A DNA stretch of 6,579 nt, taken from Phycisphaerales bacterium. GTDB taxonomy: Bacteria; Planctomycetota; Phycisphaerae; Phycisphaerales; UBA1924. Made by a program: the position numbers and the translations under genes. Positions 5,986 through 6,579 of this stretch are shown piece by piece. The DNA is taken from the NCBI GenBank assembly GCA_030680655.1, contig JAUXUZ010000236.1, positions 1 to 6,579 of the forward strand. Reading direction: 5' to 3'. Position 1 is the stretch's first letter, and every line of letters begins with the position of its first letter. Under the pieces are notes generated by a model. The model searched no databases. It worked only from the letters and a program-made list of their open reading frames with translations, and was not told the DNA's origin.

Positions 5986-6519
5986 TTGATCGCCGCCCGC
6001 CCCGCCAGTAATGCTACACGCCCCCTTGGTCCGGGCAGTGGCGGTGAACCCATAAGACCCCCTGTTTGGGCTACGCTCGCGAGCCTCCAGCACGTTCTGG
6101 GGGCCAGTCTGATTGCATTATGTTTGGTTCACGGTGGGTGCGCGGGTGGGCCGCCCGACATCTCCCCCGAAGTGATCGCAGCCGCCGACGGTTCCGCAAT
6201 AGCAACCCTGTGGGCCGATTGGGACGACCTGAACGCCTCGATCGGATCGGGCCTGACCTACGCCGAGTCGGCGGTGCTCGACACCACCTCCGCCGACGAC
6301 CGCCGGACCTGGTCGCTGGTAACCATCGACAACCACACCGGGCTGCTCACGGCCACGCGCGACCCACTCGCCCGGCGCGACAGCCGCGGCTGCGAGCACC
6401 TGACCCTCACGGCGGCGCTCGAGGGCAGCAAAGGCGGCCATCGCGCAGCGCTGATCGTCTCAGGGGCAGCAGCGCGCCTCAAGCAACTGGCCGGCGTGGA
6501 CTGGGCCCCGCGGAAGTAA
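5986..6519 (+). CDS. Hypothetical small protein with N-terminal hydrophobic segment, probably exported or lipid-anchored
   Basis: I do not recognise this family. From TTG 5986 the product is 177 residues. About 28 polar, Arg/Pro/Gly-rich residues precede a hydrophobic stretch (V-W-A-T-L-A-S-L through L-I-A-L-C-L-V), then H-G-G-C-A-G-G. This looks like a signal peptide ending near a cysteine. The residues before the Cys (V-H-G-G) do not fit the standard lipobox, so a lipoprotein is possible but not shown. The remaining 120 residues look like a soluble alpha/beta domain with an Asp-rich start and a positively charged C-terminus. They include W-A-D-W-D-D-L, an L-L-T-A-T-R-D-P-L-A-R-R segment and a lone Cys in R-G-C-E-H-L. 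The start is uncertain. ATG 5899 would give 206 residues and overlap phoH by 14 bases, while TTG 6124 would remove the signal region. The stop TAA is at 6517-6519. The gene is divergent from phoH. Confidence 0.65.
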   Translation: MIAARPASNATRPLGPGSGGEPIRPPVWATLASLQHVLGASLIALCLVHGGCAGGPPDISPEVIAAADGSAIATLWADWDDLNASIGSGLTYAESAVLDTTSADDRRTWSLVTIDNHTGLLTATRDPLARRDSRGCEHLTLTAALEGSKGGHRAALIVSGAAARLKQLAGVDWAPRK

Positions 6520-6526
6520 CGGTTGC

Positions 6527-6579
6527 TCACACGCTCGCCGGGATCTCGCGGCACTCAAACTGTGGCGCGGCCACCTTCG
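6527..6579 (-). CDS. Possible C-terminal end of a gene entering from the right edge
   Basis: On the - strand the last 53 bases read as 16 sense codons ending in TGA at 6529-6527. The peptide is K-V-A-A-P-Q-F-E-C-R-E-I-P-A-S-V, a plausible protein end with codon use like the other genes. It would converge on the small + strand gene with a 7-bp gap. It is too short to assign to any family and could be chance. Confidence 0.3.
   Translation of the reverse strand, partial: KVAAPQFECREIPASV

Noticed and set aside
4974..6011. Open + strand frame across phoH reaching into the divergent region
   Set aside because: It is antisense to an intact PhoH with Walker motifs, its translation is Arg/His/Pro-rich, and it has no domain signal.
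6026..6056. TTGGTC ... CATAAG as a + strand promoter for the hypothetical gene
   Set aside because: The -35 match is poor, the spacer is 19 bases, and it lies downstream of the preferred start codon.

Overview
The window is GC-rich (about two-thirds G+C by eye) and densely coded, and it looks like ordinary chromosomal housekeeping DNA. I see no mobile element, phage gene, CRISPR array, tRNA or rRNA. Gene content and style (a PhoH / HDIG pair, GTG/TTG starts, few Shine-Dalgarno sites, high GC) would fit a planctomycete of the Phycisphaerae type. That placement is inference from general impression, not proof.

Layout from left to right. Bases 1-306 hold the C-terminal end of an M16-family zinc peptidase gene on the + strand, cut by the window edge. 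Bases 307-524 form a convergent gap with no convincing gene. A leftward run on the - strand then fills 525-5912. In transcription order it is phoH (5912-4809), a PgpH/YqfF-type membrane HD phosphodiesterase (4784-2457), a PhnP-like metallo-beta-lactamase-fold hydrolase (2444-1545) and, after a 120-bp gap, atpG for the ATP synthase gamma subunit (1424-525). Diverging from phoH is a + strand gene for an unrecognised small, probably exported or membrane-anchored protein (about 5986-6519). The last 53 bases can be read as the 3' end of a convergent - strand gene.

The first three leftward genes are separated by only 24 and 12 bases and are probably one transcript. PhoH (RNA-linked ATPase) beside a 7TM-HD cyclic-dinucleotide phosphodiesterase is a widely conserved pairing that in many bacteria continues into ybeY. 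Here a two-zinc PhnP-like phosphodiesterase occupies that slot instead. atpG stands apart from the other ATP synthase genes, and a perfect GC-only inverted repeat abuts its start codon where a ribosome-binding site would be.

No clearly new system is visible. The points worth a second look are the stand-alone atpG with its start-site hairpin, the PhnP-like gene in the ybeY slot, the unknown exported protein with an unclear start, and the unexplained 307-524 gap.
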